Of a DNA stretch of 5,682 bases, positions 1 to 5,682 are shown in pieces; within the stretch, counting starts at the first letter, position 1; each line of letters opens with the position of its first letter. The notes beneath the pieces were generated by a model. It saw nothing but the letters and a program-made list of their open reading frames with translations. It did not search any database and was not told the DNA's origin. The DNA lies in contig MHYD01000048.1 in assembly GCA_001824645.1 (NCBI GenBank), positions 24,963 through 30,644 on the forward strand, written 5' to 3'. This DNA is from Planctomycetes bacterium RBG_13_46_10 (GTDB lineage Bacteria > Planctomycetota > Phycisphaerae > Sedimentisphaerales > Anaerobacaceae). A program made the translations under genes and the position numbers.

Positions 1-416
1 TTTCCAGATGTCTGTATCTTATGCTTAGCCCGCTCGTAGTCGAAATCTTCAAGAAAATAGTGCCAGCAGGCCACTACACCGAGTTTGTCGATATCGCTGT
101 GTGCCTGCGATAGTATGCGAGTCCAGCCGGGCGTCATAAGGCAGTCATTGTCGAGCTTGCCAAGTAAATCGGCTTTCGACTTACCCCAAATCTCATTCAC
201 AGCAACAATTTGGCCGACATTCTCTTTTGAAAAAACAATATCAGAGATTCTATGGTCGCTAACCTCGTTTTTAAGGTATTCAACCGTCCCATCAGTCGAG
301 GCATTGTCCCAGATAGTCAATCGAAAATCTTCGGTCGGATCTGCAAGCACCGAGGCCAAGGCGAGTTTCGTGTATTCAAGACGATTATACGTTATGAAAA
401 CTAAGTCTATTTTCAT
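1..416 (-). CDS. Family 2 glycosyltransferase, N-terminal part (3' end beyond window)
   Basis: This is the N-terminal 138 residues of a GT-A fold, family 2 glycosyltransferase. Such enzymes transfer a sugar from a nucleotide-sugar donor to a growing glycan at the cytoplasmic face of the membrane. The protein opens with a beta strand and the typical family 2 start (VFITYNR, residues 6-12). It continues with WDNASTDGT (36-44), the equivalent of the usual VDDGSTDGT nucleotide-binding motif, and has a DND metal-binding DXD motif at 89-91 (context KLDNDC). The ATG at 416 is preceded by AAGG at 424-427 with 7 bases of spacing. It begins 24 bases after the stop of the preceding glycosyltransferase, which suggests the same operon. 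The reading frame is open to base 1, so the acceptor-binding half and the C-terminus are missing. Donor and acceptor sugars cannot be told from sequence. Confidence 0.9.
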   Translation of the reverse strand, partial: MKIDLVFITYNRLEYTKLALASVLADPTEDFRLTIWDNASTDGTVEYLKNEVSDHRISDIVFSKENVGQIVAVNEIWGKSKADLLGKLDNDCLMTPGWTRILSQAHSDIDKLGVVACWHYFLEDFDYERAKHKIQTSG

Positions 417-440
417 TTATGAACCTTATAGGAATCAATA

Positions 441-1418
441 TCAACTGTTTTCACGAAGCCGTCTTAGCAGCCAGGGACAGAGCAATACGGCAATGCAGCG
501 CCTGTATGTTCGCCAGCCGCCGCCAAAATACAAACCATCCTTCGCAAAACGTCTTGCGTTATAATTGTCGCCTTCAAGACAGCAGCTTACAGCTAATGAA
601 GAGAGGTAGTTTGCAAAAATGCGTTTTACTTTTTTGATAACATGTCTTTTTTGATTTCGGCAGCGAAAATAAAGTTCGGCATAAGTGAGAACATTCATCA
701 AACGATATGACCTGCCAGCTTCCGAATCCATTTCTCTGCCGGCTGTTAAGCGTGCTCTTGCCTTAGTGCGGTCGGCTATCACTAAATTCCTGTTGATGTA
801 GGCTATCGGCCGTTCGGCACAGACCTTCAGGATAAAACGTGTGTCAGAACCCCAGATTACCCACTCATCAAAGGAGCCTGTTTTCTTCAGAAGAGACCTC
901 CTTACAACCATTGACGGTAAAGTATTGTGAAACTCATTGGGTGATGTTACTAAGTCGAGTGAATCCGTTACTATCCATCTGTCGGATTGTCCAGGATTAC
1001 TTGTTTCGGTTTCTACACCTTCTCCATGATCAAAAGTGGTATTTGTGAAGCACACATCCAGGCCTGTTTCCGATAGGTACTGCATCTGCTCAGCAAGCTT
1101 GTCGGGCAGCCACGTATCATCGGAATCAAGAAATGCTATCCACTGGCCCTTGGCAGCACGGATCCCTGAATTCCGAGCTGCTGCACAACCTGCATTATCC
1201 TGGTATATATAATGAATAAGACCTTTATCCACGTATGATTGCAGAATTTGCCTGGTGTTATCAGTTGAACCATCATCAACTACAATTATTTCATAGTCAT
1301 TGTAAGTCTGCGACAGGACACTGTCAATTGACTTGGTGACACAGTCTGCACGGTTATACGTGGGAATTATTACTGAAACAAGTCCTGAGGCAATCTGTTG
1401 GCTAACAAAATTATTCAT
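441..1418 (-). CDS. Family 2 glycosyltransferase, complete (325 aa)
   Basis: This is a complete GT-A, family 2 glycosyltransferase, expected to add one sugar to a surface polysaccharide repeat unit on the cytoplasmic side of the membrane. Visible motifs are SVIIPTYNR (15-23), VVDDGSTDNT (46-55, donor nucleotide binding), ARNSGIRAAKG (81-91) and the DXD metal site within FLDSDD (96-101). A GSD triplet (190-192, context WGSDTRFIL) sits where family 2 enzymes carry the acidic catalytic base, so D192 is the candidate. The last 70 or so residues are helix-rich and end in a hydrophobic and arginine-rich tail (residues 309-323, with LLCPWLLRRLR), a common membrane-associating ending in this group. 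The ATG at 1418 lies 11 bases after the stop of the fusion gene. It has no clear ribosome binding site (only A-rich sequence), so translation is probably coupled. The length is normal for the family. Substrate is unknown. Confidence 0.93.
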   Translation of the reverse strand: MNNFVSQQIASGLVSVIIPTYNRADCVTKSIDSVLSQTYNDYEIIVVDDGSTDNTRQILQSYVDKGLIHYIYQDNAGCAAARNSGIRAAKGQWIAFLDSDDTWLPDKLAEQMQYLSETGLDVCFTNTTFDHGEGVETETSNPGQSDRWIVTDSLDLVTSPNEFHNTLPSMVVRRSLLKKTGSFDEWVIWGSDTRFILKVCAERPIAYINRNLVIADRTKARARLTAGREMDSEAGRSYRLMNVLTYAELYFRCRNQKRHVIKKVKRIFANYLSSLAVSCCLEGDNYNARRFAKDGLYFGGGWRTYRRCIAVLLCPWLLRRLRENS

Positions 1419-1429
1419 AGAATGTTCTT

Positions 1430-3508
1430 TTACATTTCACCCGTGAAATCTTTGTAACAATTACTATAAATTGCATTATCAATTGGGTTTTTCAGGTTTG
1501 TATGTTGCATTTTCAACATGGTGTACACTTCATTTCGGATTAGGTTAACCGCTTGGCCGGGATGCCGGTTCATAGTATTTGACAGTTGCCTTAGTTTGTC
1601 CCATGGGTAATCGTTTTCCTTCACTTTCAGCAAAGCCTTATGAAGGTCGGCCATATCATGGATTTTCGGTGCAAATTGGAATATCTCCCATGTAATCGAC
1701 CCTTTCCAAATATATTCGTCATTTACTGGTACACAAACAATCGGCCTCTGAAGAAGCGCTGCATATTCAACCAAACAGGTATGATCGGAGAGGACTATAT
1801 CCGAGGCAACAAGATATGCAACAAGATATGGTACATAGTCATTCTCAGGCTCTCGGATTATATACCCATACTGCTGCTGGGTTCTGAGATATTCTCCCCA
1901 GACACGATCTCCTGACGGGCGTGGGCGATACTCATTAGGGTGGATACTCAGAATAAACCTGTACTTGCCTAACAGCTTCCGCGATTCCTCCAGAAATGCA
2001 TCTCCAATAGACCTGAATAAACACTCATCTCTCCATGTGCTCATTACAAATACGACAATCTCATTATCTTTAATCCCAAGTTCATGCCGGAACTGTTTTC
2101 GAAGTTCTACCGAGTTGAGGATACTATCGTACACGAGATTTCCAACAACAACGATACGGTCCTTTAGTAAAGGATTCACTCTGACAGCCAGGTCACGGAT
2201 TTCCTCCTCAGCCTCAAACATACGTGTATACAAAGGCTGTCTTTTGCTAAACAGGGAGCATAAAGTCCTCTTTTTCAAAGCGTATTTCCCATAAGGTCTG
2301 GTGTTTGAATCTCCGGGCTTGGATTTATTTGTACCACCATGTCCTATTTGAAGGGTCGGACATTTTCGTGGGCTAAACATCAATTGGTGCATTGGATGGT
2401 CAGCCGCAACAATCATATCCCATTCCCGAAGATAAGCACGCGCATTTGATACTTCTGGGTATGGTAGAATCTTACGTATCCACTTGTAAGACTCAGGTGT
2501 CTTTTTCAAATACCATTCAAACGTAACTACGAAGTGCAACCGCGGGTCATTGCTGAAGACCTCTGCAAACCGTCTAAGGTGCTCTGCATATTGTATGGCA
2601 GGGCATTGGCAGTAGAGTAGAATTTCAATAGGGTTTCCCGTATTTAATCTTTTAGTCAGAGAGCGGGTTATCCAGCAGAACCATCGCAGAATAGACATCG
2701 CCATGAACTTTTTTTTCCAGAATTTCACAGTTAAGTACATCTTAAAGCGACGTTTCCAGGGGTCTTTAGTAAATATTTTTCTGGCTTTTCGTCGCAAATG
2801 AACTGGAATACTTATCGTTCCGGCAACGTCTCTAAAGACGACTGCTGTTGTTAGGAGTAGATGTTTAGTCTTATATATTACAAAACTTCGAAAATATTTG
2901 GTTTTGTCAACCAAGAATCGAATCCAATAAAACCTGTCATTTTTTACCAAAGGTTTAGTGAAAATGACGCTATCATAATCTGTGTTTGACCATGAAACAT
3001 ACCTTAGAAGACGGTAACCCCGGCGCTTATAGAATGATACTTGTTGAGAACCAATAGGTGCGCTTCCTGAAAGTTCGTTCGCTCCTGTTTCCATAGCTGC
3101 ACATTCACAAGCATTGAGAATTATAGTTCCGATGCCCAAACTTTGAAAATCCGGCTCCACAGCTAATTGTCGAAGGTGAGCAACTCGCCGGCGAGGGTAT
3201 CCCCATCGTGTCGCTGGTCCTGCCGGGGGCCAAACTATACCCACGCCAACTATTCTCTCGTCTATCACAGCCACGCAACCCCGACCACGTTTAATTTGTT
3301 CGGCTGTTGTCTCATTGTTTTGTTGGGCAGCCGGATAATTAAATGGTTGGTACGAACCTTTTGCAAAAGCCCGATGCAGCAGGTCGGTTATCTCGGTTAT
3401 AGAGTCGTTTCCATTCAGTGGACGAACAACTATATGTTCTATAACCTCTTGCTTCTGGTATCTCGATATTATCGTGTCAGAATTCTTGTTAACTTTTTGA
3501 ATATGCAT
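1430..3508 (-). CDS. GNAT acyltransferase fused to CDP-glycerol glycerophosphotransferase-like domain (692 aa)
   Basis: This is a two-domain enzyme. Residues about 26-187 form a GNAT N-acyltransferase: RQLAVEPDFQSLGIGTIIL (113-131) is motif A with the acetyl-CoA pyrophosphate-binding Q-x-x-G-x-G (122-127), and FYKRRGYRLL (159-168) is the usual late-strand motif. Residues about 190-290 are a strongly basic, tryptophan/phenylalanine-containing linker, suited to binding a membrane surface. Residues about 294-665 resemble the TagB/TagF CDP-glycerol glycerophosphotransferase family. They show LQIGHGG (386-392, conserved HG), SIHPNEY (521-527, conserved HP) and SDHTCLVEYA (574-583, equivalent to the family's SD-SS---D/E stretch). 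That family moves a phospho-alcohol from a CDP donor to a glycan or polymer. The preceding gene is a cytidylyltransferase-like enzyme, which could make its donor. The only usable start in this frame is the ATG at 3508; its nearest AGGAG is unusually far away. The acyl acceptor and the transferred head group are inferred only. The domain assignments are fairly sure. Confidence 0.87.
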   Translation of the reverse strand: MHIQKVNKNSDTIISRYQKQEVIEHIVVRPLNGNDSITEITDLLHRAFAKGSYQPFNYPAAQQNNETTAEQIKRGRGCVAVIDERIVGVGIVWPPAGPATRWGYPRRRVAHLRQLAVEPDFQSLGIGTIILNACECAAMETGANELSGSAPIGSQQVSFYKRRGYRLLRYVSWSNTDYDSVIFTKPLVKNDRFYWIRFLVDKTKYFRSFVIYKTKHLLLTTAVVFRDVAGTISIPVHLRRKARKIFTKDPWKRRFKMYLTVKFWKKKFMAMSILRWFCWITRSLTKRLNTGNPIEILLYCQCPAIQYAEHLRRFAEVFSNDPRLHFVVTFEWYLKKTPESYKWIRKILPYPEVSNARAYLREWDMIVAADHPMHQLMFSPRKCPTLQIGHGGTNKSKPGDSNTRPYGKYALKKRTLCSLFSKRQPLYTRMFEAEEEIRDLAVRVNPLLKDRIVVVGNLVYDSILNSVELRKQFRHELGIKDNEIVVFVMSTWRDECLFRSIGDAFLEESRKLLGKYRFILSIHPNEYRPRPSGDRVWGEYLRTQQQYGYIIREPENDYVPYLVAYLVASDIVLSDHTCLVEYAALLQRPIVCVPVNDEYIWKGSITWEIFQFAPKIHDMADLHKALLKVKENDYPWDKLRQLSNTMNRHPGQAVNLIRNEVYTMLKMQHTNLKNPIDNAIYSNCYKDFTGEM
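1806..1830. repeat. Perfect 12-base tandem duplication inside the transferase domain
   Basis: The unit GCAACAAGATAT occurs twice in direct succession and matches one base further, giving a 25-base block of period 12. On the coding (minus) strand it encodes YLVA twice (residues 561-568), directly before the ASDIVLSDHT strand and motif of the TagB/TagF-like domain. Twelve bases keep the frame and add four residues, about one helical turn. Confidence 0.9.
2708..2716 (-). other. A8 run forming an in-frame A-AAA-AAG slippery heptamer
   Basis: On the coding strand, codons 265-267 of the fusion gene read AAA AAA AAG. The last seven bases fit the X-XXY-YYZ pattern in the zero frame, the same heptamer used for -1 frameshifting in E. 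coli dnaX. It lies in the basic linker between the GNAT and transferase domains. A -1 shift here would add 18 codons and stop at 2652-2654, giving a product of about 285 residues that is essentially GNAT plus linker. I see no upstream Shine-Dalgarno stimulator and only a weak possible stem downstream (GGTT/AACC), so use of the site is unproven. Confidence 0.3.
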
Positions 3509-3524
3509 GGAATTGCTGATTTTG

Positions 3525-3529
3525 CTCCT
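3525..3529 (-). promoter_or_regulatory. Distant AGGAG upstream of the fusion gene
   Basis: AGGAG occurs in the 47-base gap before the ATG at 3508, but with 16 bases between them, about twice the usual distance. No other start codon in this frame lies between it and the upstream in-frame stop, so either initiation here is weak or the spacing is tolerated. This is the only ribosome-binding-site-like sequence before this gene. Confidence 0.4.
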
Positions 3530-3555
3530 GCGGTCAACTCGCTTGTGCGTATCAT

Positions 3556-4284
3556 TTATTCAGTAATAGTCTCGTTCTTACGGAACCATTTTTCAATGCG
3601 TTCAATGTCTTCGACATAATCGGCTTCGGCCCAAAACAACCCAGAAACGTCAGTGACATATATATTCATTTTAAACTCGTCTCGTATGGCAAAAAGTGCT
3701 TCTTCCCACCACATGTTATATCTTTCCTGTTTCTCAACAAGGTCTCTAACGCGGGACAGATAAACAGGCACAAAGTCCCTTCCTATCTTGGCAAAACCCA
3801 CGTATTCGCCGCTCGTTTGTTCATTACTGAGATCCTTACCTTGATCTATAATGTAGTCGCTGTGGATTTTCAGTCTGTAATCAGCATTCTCTATGACTGA
3901 TGTATCTATAAGCATAACAGGCGATCTTTCAGCCTTCATAGCTTTATGTAATACTTCCTCCTCGTACACAACATCGCCGTTAAAAACTATGAGGTCGTCG
4001 TACAGGTCCAGTTGCTTGTCGGCAAACCATAGTGATGCAAGGCTGTTCGTAACTCTAAAAAATGGATTTATAATGACCTTGACGTTGTCACCAACCTCCT
4101 CCTGAATCAGACTGGCCCTGTATCCAGCTACGACAATAATCTCATCAATGCCATTTGTTTTCAGCAGCCTTATGTTTCTTGATAATATGGTCTCGCCGTC
4201 AAACGCAAGCAAACATTTTGGCAGGTGCTTCACCTTCTTACTTAGTCTGGAACCAACACCAGCAACCATTATAATAGCCTTCAC
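3556..4284 (-). CDS. LicC/PntC-like nucleotidyltransferase, probable CTP:phospho-alcohol or phosphonate cytidylyltransferase (242 aa)
   Basis: This belongs to the sugar-nucleotidyltransferase superfamily, in the short LicC-like branch that activates phosphocholine or, in PntC enzymes, 2-aminoethylphosphonate with CTP. It begins with the signature AGVGSRL (8-14) followed by LPKCLL (21-26, K23 expected to contact the nucleotide). NPFFRVTNSLASLW (73-86) resembles the LicC-type N----TN--SL segment. FNGDVV (101-106) gives the metal-binding aspartate D104, and EADYVEDIERIEKW (220-233) supplies the second acidic site. The start is GTG at 4284: it overlaps the upstream TGA in a GTGA junction and has AAGGAG at the right spacing. 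An ATG is not available nearby. The length fits the family. The neighbours (an AEP-type aminotransferase before, a CDP-dependent transferase after) favour a cytidylyltransferase over a sugar-1-phosphate enzyme. The substrate is inferred. Confidence 0.88.
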   Translation of the reverse strand: MKAIIMVAGVGSRLSKKVKHLPKCLLAFDGETILSRNIRLLKTNGIDEIIVVAGYRASLIQEEVGDNVKVIINPFFRVTNSLASLWFADKQLDLYDDLIVFNGDVVYEEEVLHKAMKAERSPVMLIDTSVIENADYRLKIHSDYIIDQGKDLSNEQTSGEYVGFAKIGRDFVPVYLSRVRDLVEKQERYNMWWEEALFAIRDEFKMNIYVTDVSGLFWAEADYVEDIERIEKWFRKNETITE

Positions 4285-5363
4285 GCCGAATCTCCTTTCT
4301 TAATTGCGTATACAGCCTCTATCAAACGGGCTACTACCAATTTCATTACATCTTCATTCAAATTGCCCATGTGGGATATACGGAGATAACTGTCATTTTT
4401 TGTTGGATTTGGTGCAAACCACCAATCATACTTATCTCTCATATACGCAATAATGCTGTTTGCGGATACATGTTCCGGCAATGTAACTGCTGTTAGCGCG
4501 TTGCTACACCGCTCGGGGAAAATAGAAAAGTCAGAATTGCTACTTAACAAGTCCTTTCGGAAGCTGTTCGCCAAATCTGAATGGCGTTTAATCCAATTGT
4601 CAAGACCCATTATCTTTATTTGCTTCATTCTCGCTTCTACTTGCAGAATTGAAATCACGGCTGGTGTAAAAGGAGTCATTCCCCTCTGCATGTTCTTTAT
4701 ATAGTCGAGTGCGTCAAAATAGTACCGATTCCGATTTACTTTAGGGATGGTTTCTAAAGCTCGTTTACTGAAAGCTATGAAGCCCAATCCTGGCAACAAG
4801 GCAAGAGCCTTTTGTGTGCTCACCATTGCACAATCGACCGACCATTCATCCATTCTGAACACGTCGGCACCGATAGAGCTCACAGCGTCAACTATGAACA
4901 AAATACTTCTTTCATTCGTCAAACGCCCAATTTCTTCAATGTCATACAGATAACCTGTCGAGGTTTCGTGCATATTAACAAGTAATGCGTCTATATCTGA
5001 TTTCAACATATCTCTTAGTAAATTCATGTCTGGTGATTTGCCTAGTTCGGTTCTGAGTTCTAAAACATTGATATGGAAGGCCCTACACATATCCACCCAC
5101 TTCTGACCAAAGCTACCTCCATTGATGACAACTACTTTACACCCTGGATTAAGAAGATTTGTCAGAGCCATTTCCATCATACCCGTTCCACTCGCTGTTA
5201 TGGGCAGAGGTATATTGTTTGTTTGAAATAAATATTTGATATCTTCATTAACCCTCATAACGGTTTCTGCAAACCTCGGGCCACGGAAATAAGGCAGACT
5301 TTGGAGAGATGCGATTTCACATATATCCTTTTCCATTTCAACAGGTCCTGGTGCAAAGAGCAT
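4281..5363 (-). CDS. Class V PLP aminotransferase, AEP/alanine-glyoxylate transaminase type (360 aa)
   Basis: This is a fold-type I, class V PLP-dependent aminotransferase. It starts with LFAPGPVEM (2-10), the typical opening of AEP:pyruvate and alanine:glyoxylate transaminases. Further landmarks are ASGTGMMEMA (57-66, cofactor phosphate loop), MHETSTG (131-137), VDAVSSIGAD (148-157, with D149 for the PLP ring nitrogen), STQKAL (182-187, with K185 as the Schiff-base lysine) and LRISHMG (337-343, with R338 as the carboxylate-binding arginine). All key residues are present and the length is normal, so it should be active. With a PntC-like cytidylyltransferase directly downstream, the likeliest role is making 2-aminoethylphosphonate from phosphonoacetaldehyde. 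Serine- or alanine-glyoxylate activity cannot be excluded by motifs alone. The ATG at 5363 has a strong AGGAG 8 bases upstream. The gene overlaps the next by 4 bases. Confidence 0.86.
   Translation of the reverse strand: MLFAPGPVEMEKDICEIASLQSLPYFRGPRFAETVMRVNEDIKYLFQTNNIPLPITASGTGMMEMALTNLLNPGCKVVVINGGSFGQKWVDMCRAFHINVLELRTELGKSPDMNLLRDMLKSDIDALLVNMHETSTGYLYDIEEIGRLTNERSILFIVDAVSSIGADVFRMDEWSVDCAMVSTQKALALLPGLGFIAFSKRALETIPKVNRNRYYFDALDYIKNMQRGMTPFTPAVISILQVEARMKQIKIMGLDNWIKRHSDLANSFRKDLLSSNSDFSIFPERCSNALTAVTLPEHVSANSIIAYMRDKYDWWFAPNPTKNDSYLRISHMGNLNEDVMKLVVARLIEAVYAIKKGDSA
4292..4297 (-). promoter_or_regulatory. Ribosome binding site AAGGAG for the GTG-started nucleotidyltransferase
   Basis: AAGGAG lies within the last codons of the aminotransferase gene, 7 bases before the GTG at 4284. 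It supports the GTG as the true start and, with the GTGA stop/start overlap, points to translational coupling of the two enzymes. Confidence 0.8.
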
Positions 5364-5371
5364 GTAACTAT

Positions 5372-5376
5372 CTCCT
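5372..5376 (-). promoter_or_regulatory. Ribosome binding site AGGAG for the aminotransferase
   Basis: AGGAG lies 8 bases before the ATG at 5363, which fixes the start immediately before the conserved LFAPGP motif. Confidence 0.8.
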
Positions 5377-5395
5377 ATTAATGCAAATGAGTTTT

Positions 5396-5401
5396 ATTAT
5401 A
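5396..5401 (-). promoter_or_regulatory. Possible -10 element (TATAAT) before the aminotransferase
   Basis: A perfect TATAAT reads on the minus strand in the 89-base gap between the flippase-like gene and the aminotransferase, about 30 bases before the start codon. The sequence at the -35 distance does not resemble TTGACA and there is no extended -10 TG. It could be an internal promoter for the five downstream genes, or chance in an A/T-rich gap. I saw no convincing hairpin terminator in the rest of the gap (5377-5452). Confidence 0.3.
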
Positions 5402-5452
5402 ATGACGGCTTTGTTGGACTGCCCTAATGCTCTTTAACTCTAAGTGGATATT

Positions 5453-5682
5453 TTAAGCAAGGTTGCTCATTTTTTTCTTACGCAGGAATAAAATCTTGAG
5501 ATATCCATAGAACTCAGCCAATGTTTTTGAGCCACCCGGTATAAAGAACCAAATAGCAAGATATGACGTTATGCCGATGGCCAGGCAAACTCCGACTATG
5601 GCGAAATCCGGTTGATTAACGAGTAAATATTTGTGGGCCAAGAAGACTACTGCAGTAGTCGCAAGGCTGGTACCTGCCGGCG
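5453..5682 (-). CDS. Membrane protein C-terminus, probable polysaccharide (Wzx-like) flippase (5' end beyond window)
   Basis: Only the last 75 residues are inside the window; the frame is open to the edge, so the start lies beyond base 5682. The visible part has two hydrophobic segments: one from the edge through SLATTAVVFLAHKYLL, and one through FAIVGVCLAIGITSYLAIWF. A FIPGG turn follows, then a basic amphipathic tail (LKILFLRKKK) ending at a TAA. This ending, a last transmembrane helix, a PGG turn and a short cationic cytoplasmic tail, is common in MOP-superfamily oligosaccharide flippases, which move lipid-linked repeat units across the inner membrane. The downstream glycosyltransferases support that role. 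Too little is visible to exclude another polytopic membrane protein. A TTG at 5639-5641 could serve as a start for a short protein, but the open upstream frame with hydrophobic residues argues against it. Confidence 0.6.
   Translation of the reverse strand, partial: PAGTSLATTAVVFLAHKYLLVNQPDFAIVGVCLAIGITSYLAIWFFIPGGSKTLAEFYGYLKILFLRKKKMSNLA

Noticed and set aside
85..564. Plus-strand open frame of 159 codons across the two glycosyltransferases.
   Set aside because: It lies antisense to two genes with clear family 2 motifs, crosses their junction, and its translation has no recognisable domain.
3469..3555. A 28-codon minus-strand frame starting right after the nucleotidyltransferase stop.
   Set aside because: It has no ribosome binding site of its own, no recognisable product and overlaps the fusion gene start. 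It is mentioned only as a possible re-initiation frame, not listed as a gene.
3167..3619. Plus-strand open frame of 150 codons spanning the fusion gene start and the end of the nucleotidyltransferase.
   Set aside because: It is antisense to the GNAT motif region and the intergenic gap; its product is low-complexity hydrophobic sequence without a family signature, and no ribosome binding site stands out.
5380..5452. Possible rho-independent terminator after the flippase-like gene.
   Set aside because: I found no G+C-rich inverted repeat followed by a T run on the minus strand in this gap.
1..5682. CRISPR array, insertion sequence, tRNA or attachment site.
   Set aside because: No spaced repeats, terminal inverted repeats, transposase motifs or tRNA-like sequence were seen; the window is almost entirely coding for glycan-related proteins.

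Overview
This window looks like part of a surface-polysaccharide locus. Every gene reads on the minus strand, so transcription runs from high to low coordinates. Base composition is moderate (roughly mid-40s % G+C by eye). ATG starts predominate, with one GTG start, and the two clearest start sites carry AGGAG-type ribosome binding sites. The sequence shows a bacterium. A Wzx-like flippase beside glycosyltransferases suggests a Gram-negative-type O-antigen, capsule or exopolysaccharide locus. I cannot name the lineage: there is no rRNA, tRNA or housekeeping gene here.

In transcription order the layout is as follows. (1) 5453-5682: the C-terminal end of a membrane protein, probably the lipid-linked oligosaccharide flippase. 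(2) 5364-5452: an 89-base gap with a perfect TATAAT and a strong ribosome binding site. (3) 4281-5363: a class V PLP aminotransferase of the 2-aminoethylphosphonate (AEP)/alanine-glyoxylate type. (4) 3556-4284: a LicC/PntC-like nucleotidyltransferase whose GTG start overlaps the aminotransferase stop. (5) 1430-3508: a 692-residue fusion of an N-terminal GNAT acyltransferase, a very basic linker and a C-terminal CDP-glycerol glycerophosphotransferase-like (TagB/TagF) domain. (6) 441-1418: a complete family 2 glycosyltransferase. (7) 1-416: a second family 2 glycosyltransferase cut by the window edge. Gaps between genes 3 to 7 run from a 4-base overlap to 47 bases, so they probably form one operon. 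Almost all of the window is coding; no gap exceeds 300 bases.

The three central genes line up as a pathway. An aminotransferase makes an amino-phosphonate or similar amine, a cytidylyltransferase activates it as a CDP derivative, and a CDP-dependent phosphotransferase moves the head group onto a glycan. The most attractive reading is decoration of a surface glycan with 2-aminoethylphosphonate. The GNAT domain fused to the transferase would be a candidate N-acylase for the free amine. The upstream enzymes expected for AEP synthesis (PEP mutase and phosphonopyruvate decarboxylase) are not in the window, so this remains an inference. Two sequence-level oddities lie inside the fusion gene: an A8 run forming an A-AAA-AAG slippery heptamer in the correct frame within the interdomain linker, and a perfect 12-base in-frame tandem duplication just before the conserved SD motif of the transferase domain.
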